Shown piece after piece: positions 55,514 through 56,220 of a stretch of DNA of 56,220 bases. Below the pieces are notes generated by a model. It ran no database searches. It saw nothing but the letters and a program-made list of their open reading frames with translations, and was not told the DNA's origin. Position 1 is the first letter of the stretch. Every line of letters starts with the position of its first letter. A program made the translations under genes and the position numbers. The DNA is from Kineosporia sp. A_224. GTDB lineage: Bacteria; Actinomycetota; Actinomycetes; Actinomycetales; Kineosporiaceae. The stretch is from assembly GCF_002198655.1 (NCBI RefSeq), contig NZ_MWLN01000214.1:7292-63511 (forward strand), read 5' to 3'.

Positions 55514-56220
55514 TCACTGCGCCGCGGGCAGCCACTTCCTCCACACCTTGGGGTGGGCGTCGAGCCAGGCCTTGGCGGCGTCCTCCGGCGGCGTCCCCGC
55601 GTTGATCGCCCGGGCGACCTCGTTCTGGTCGGCGTCGGTCCACTGGAAGTTCTTGATGAGCTCGGCGGCCGGGCTGCCGGACTGGGCGAACGTGCGGTTC
55701 ATGATCTTGTCGAGGTCGAAGGGCTGGTAGTCGCACGCGACCGTCTTCGGGTCGGCGTCGCAGCCGGGGGTGTACGGCGGCAGGCTGACGTGCGCGAGCG
55801 GCAGCTCGGAGAGCAGCCACTGCGGGGAGTAGAAGTAGCCCAGGAGCGGGGTCTTGTCCCGCTCCGCGGCGCGGAACGCCTTGATGAGCGCCTCCTCGCT
55901 GCCCGAGTAGACGACCGTGAAGTCCAGCCCGAGGTTGCGCAGCAGCGGGCCGTCGTTCGTCACGAACGTCGGGTCACCGCCGAGGAACTGCCCCTTGCCC
56001 TTGGAGTCCTCGGTCTTGAACAGCGACGTGTACTTCTTGAGGTTCCGGTAGTCGGTGATGTCCGGGTAGGTCTCGGCCATCCACGGCGGCACGTACCAGC
56101 CGATGACCCCCTTGTTGCCGGTCAGCCCGCCCTCGACGAGCACCCGCTCGTCGTCGATGTACTTCTTCTTGAGCTCGTCGTGGCCCCAGTTCTCGACGAT
56201 CGCGTCGGTGCTCCCCGCGG
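55514..56220 (-). CDS. Glycine betaine/choline-type ABC substrate-binding protein (OpuAC), partial
   Basis: The 3' part of a periplasmic-type binding protein. The frame stays open to the window edge, so the N-terminus and signal peptide lie outside. Visible segments are GNKGVIGWYVPPWMAETYPDITDYRNLKKY, ALIKAFRAAERDKTPLLGYFYSPQWLLSE, a cysteine pair in PGCDADPKTVACDYQPFDLDK, and the C-terminal helix KAWLDAHPKVWRKWLP. These fit OpuAC/ProX-like proteins that bind quaternary amines. An ABC importer probably continues beyond the window. Confidence 0.85.
   Translation of the reverse strand, partial: AGSTDAIVENWGHDELKKKYIDDERVLVEGGLTGNKGVIGWYVPPWMAETYPDITDYRNLKKYTSLFKTEDSKGKGQFLGGDPTFVTNDGPLLRNLGLDFTVVYSGSEEALIKAFRAAERDKTPLLGYFYSPQWLLSELPLAHVSLPPYTPGCDADPKTVACDYQPFDLDKIMNRTFAQSGSPAAELIKNFQWTDADQNEVARAINAGTPPEDAAKAWLDAHPKVWRKWLPAAQ

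Overview
The window is very GC-rich (roughly three quarters G+C), uses GTG starts often, and packs genes with 4-base ATGA/GTGA overlaps. A LexA SOS box of actinobacterial type, a mycofactocin methyltransferase, an NDMA-type methanol dehydrogenase and several leaderless promoters all point to a high-GC actinomycete. I would guess the Pseudonocardiales, without certainty. No rRNA, tRNA, CRISPR array, transposase or phage gene was seen. No gene-free stretch exceeds 300 bases; the longest, the mno promoter region, is 296 bases.

Region 1 (1-6.2 kb) is a carbohydrate or polyol catabolic cluster: the 3' part of an ABC sugar permease, a ThuA-like protein and a Gfo/Idh/MocA dehydrogenase on +, converging on an FGGY sugar kinase and a zinc medium-chain dehydrogenase on -, then a metallo-beta-lactamase-fold hydrolase. 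Region 2 (6.2-14.9 kb) holds a LysR regulator, two SDR dehydrogenases, a Stf0-like sulfotransferase, an FMO/Baeyer-Villiger-type monooxygenase, a large LuxR-type ATPase regulator and a methyltransferase. The same 14-bp palindromic motif lies about 60 bp upstream of one SDR and of the monooxygenase. Region 3 (14.9-21.3 kb) holds a hydrolase-glycosyltransferase fusion, a MITE- or terminator-like nested inverted repeat, and a divergent pair of proteases: a cytosolic subtilase and a TPR-CHAT (caspase-like) protein. The lower-GC sequence in this pair covers the N-terminal halves of both proteins and their shared promoter.

Region 4 (21.3-30.2 kb) is a methanol/alcohol oxidation island. It comprises an iron-type alcohol dehydrogenase, a sensor kinase and response regulator (MnoS/MnoR-like), a methyltransferase matching MftM of mycofactocin, a VWA/CoxE-like protein, a MoxR ATPase with a histidine-rich tail, and the NDMA-dependent methanol dehydrogenase Mno. 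An 18-bp palindrome found only before the two dehydrogenases is a strong candidate for the response-regulator operator. Region 5 (30.3-36.9 kb) holds a lipoprotein zinc protease, an XRE-STAND-TPR regulator, a small lipoprotein, and DNA polymerase IV under a perfect SOS box.

Region 6 (36.9-43.8 kb) holds a DUF2785-like protein, a paired acyl-CoA dehydrogenase, a small Cys/His-tailed protein, a VOC enzyme, a BKACE (DUF849) enzyme, and a membrane protein plus TetR pair behind two tandem operators. Region 7 (43.8-52.3 kb) contains two paralogous secreted proteins with a thrombospondin-3-like DxDGDGWSD repeat. They flank a Nudix hydrolase, a 43-residue membrane peptide, a NarL-type regulator, a receiver-only protein, an unusual tandem pseudokinase-kinase and an AhpD/CMD-family protein. 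A GGTGGTG(G)CA..CAC motif recurs before both secreted genes and before the receiver-kinase operon. Region 8 (52.3-56.2 kb) holds a penicillin-acylase-family hydrolase, a CurA-like reductase and the 3' part of an OpuAC-type binding protein.
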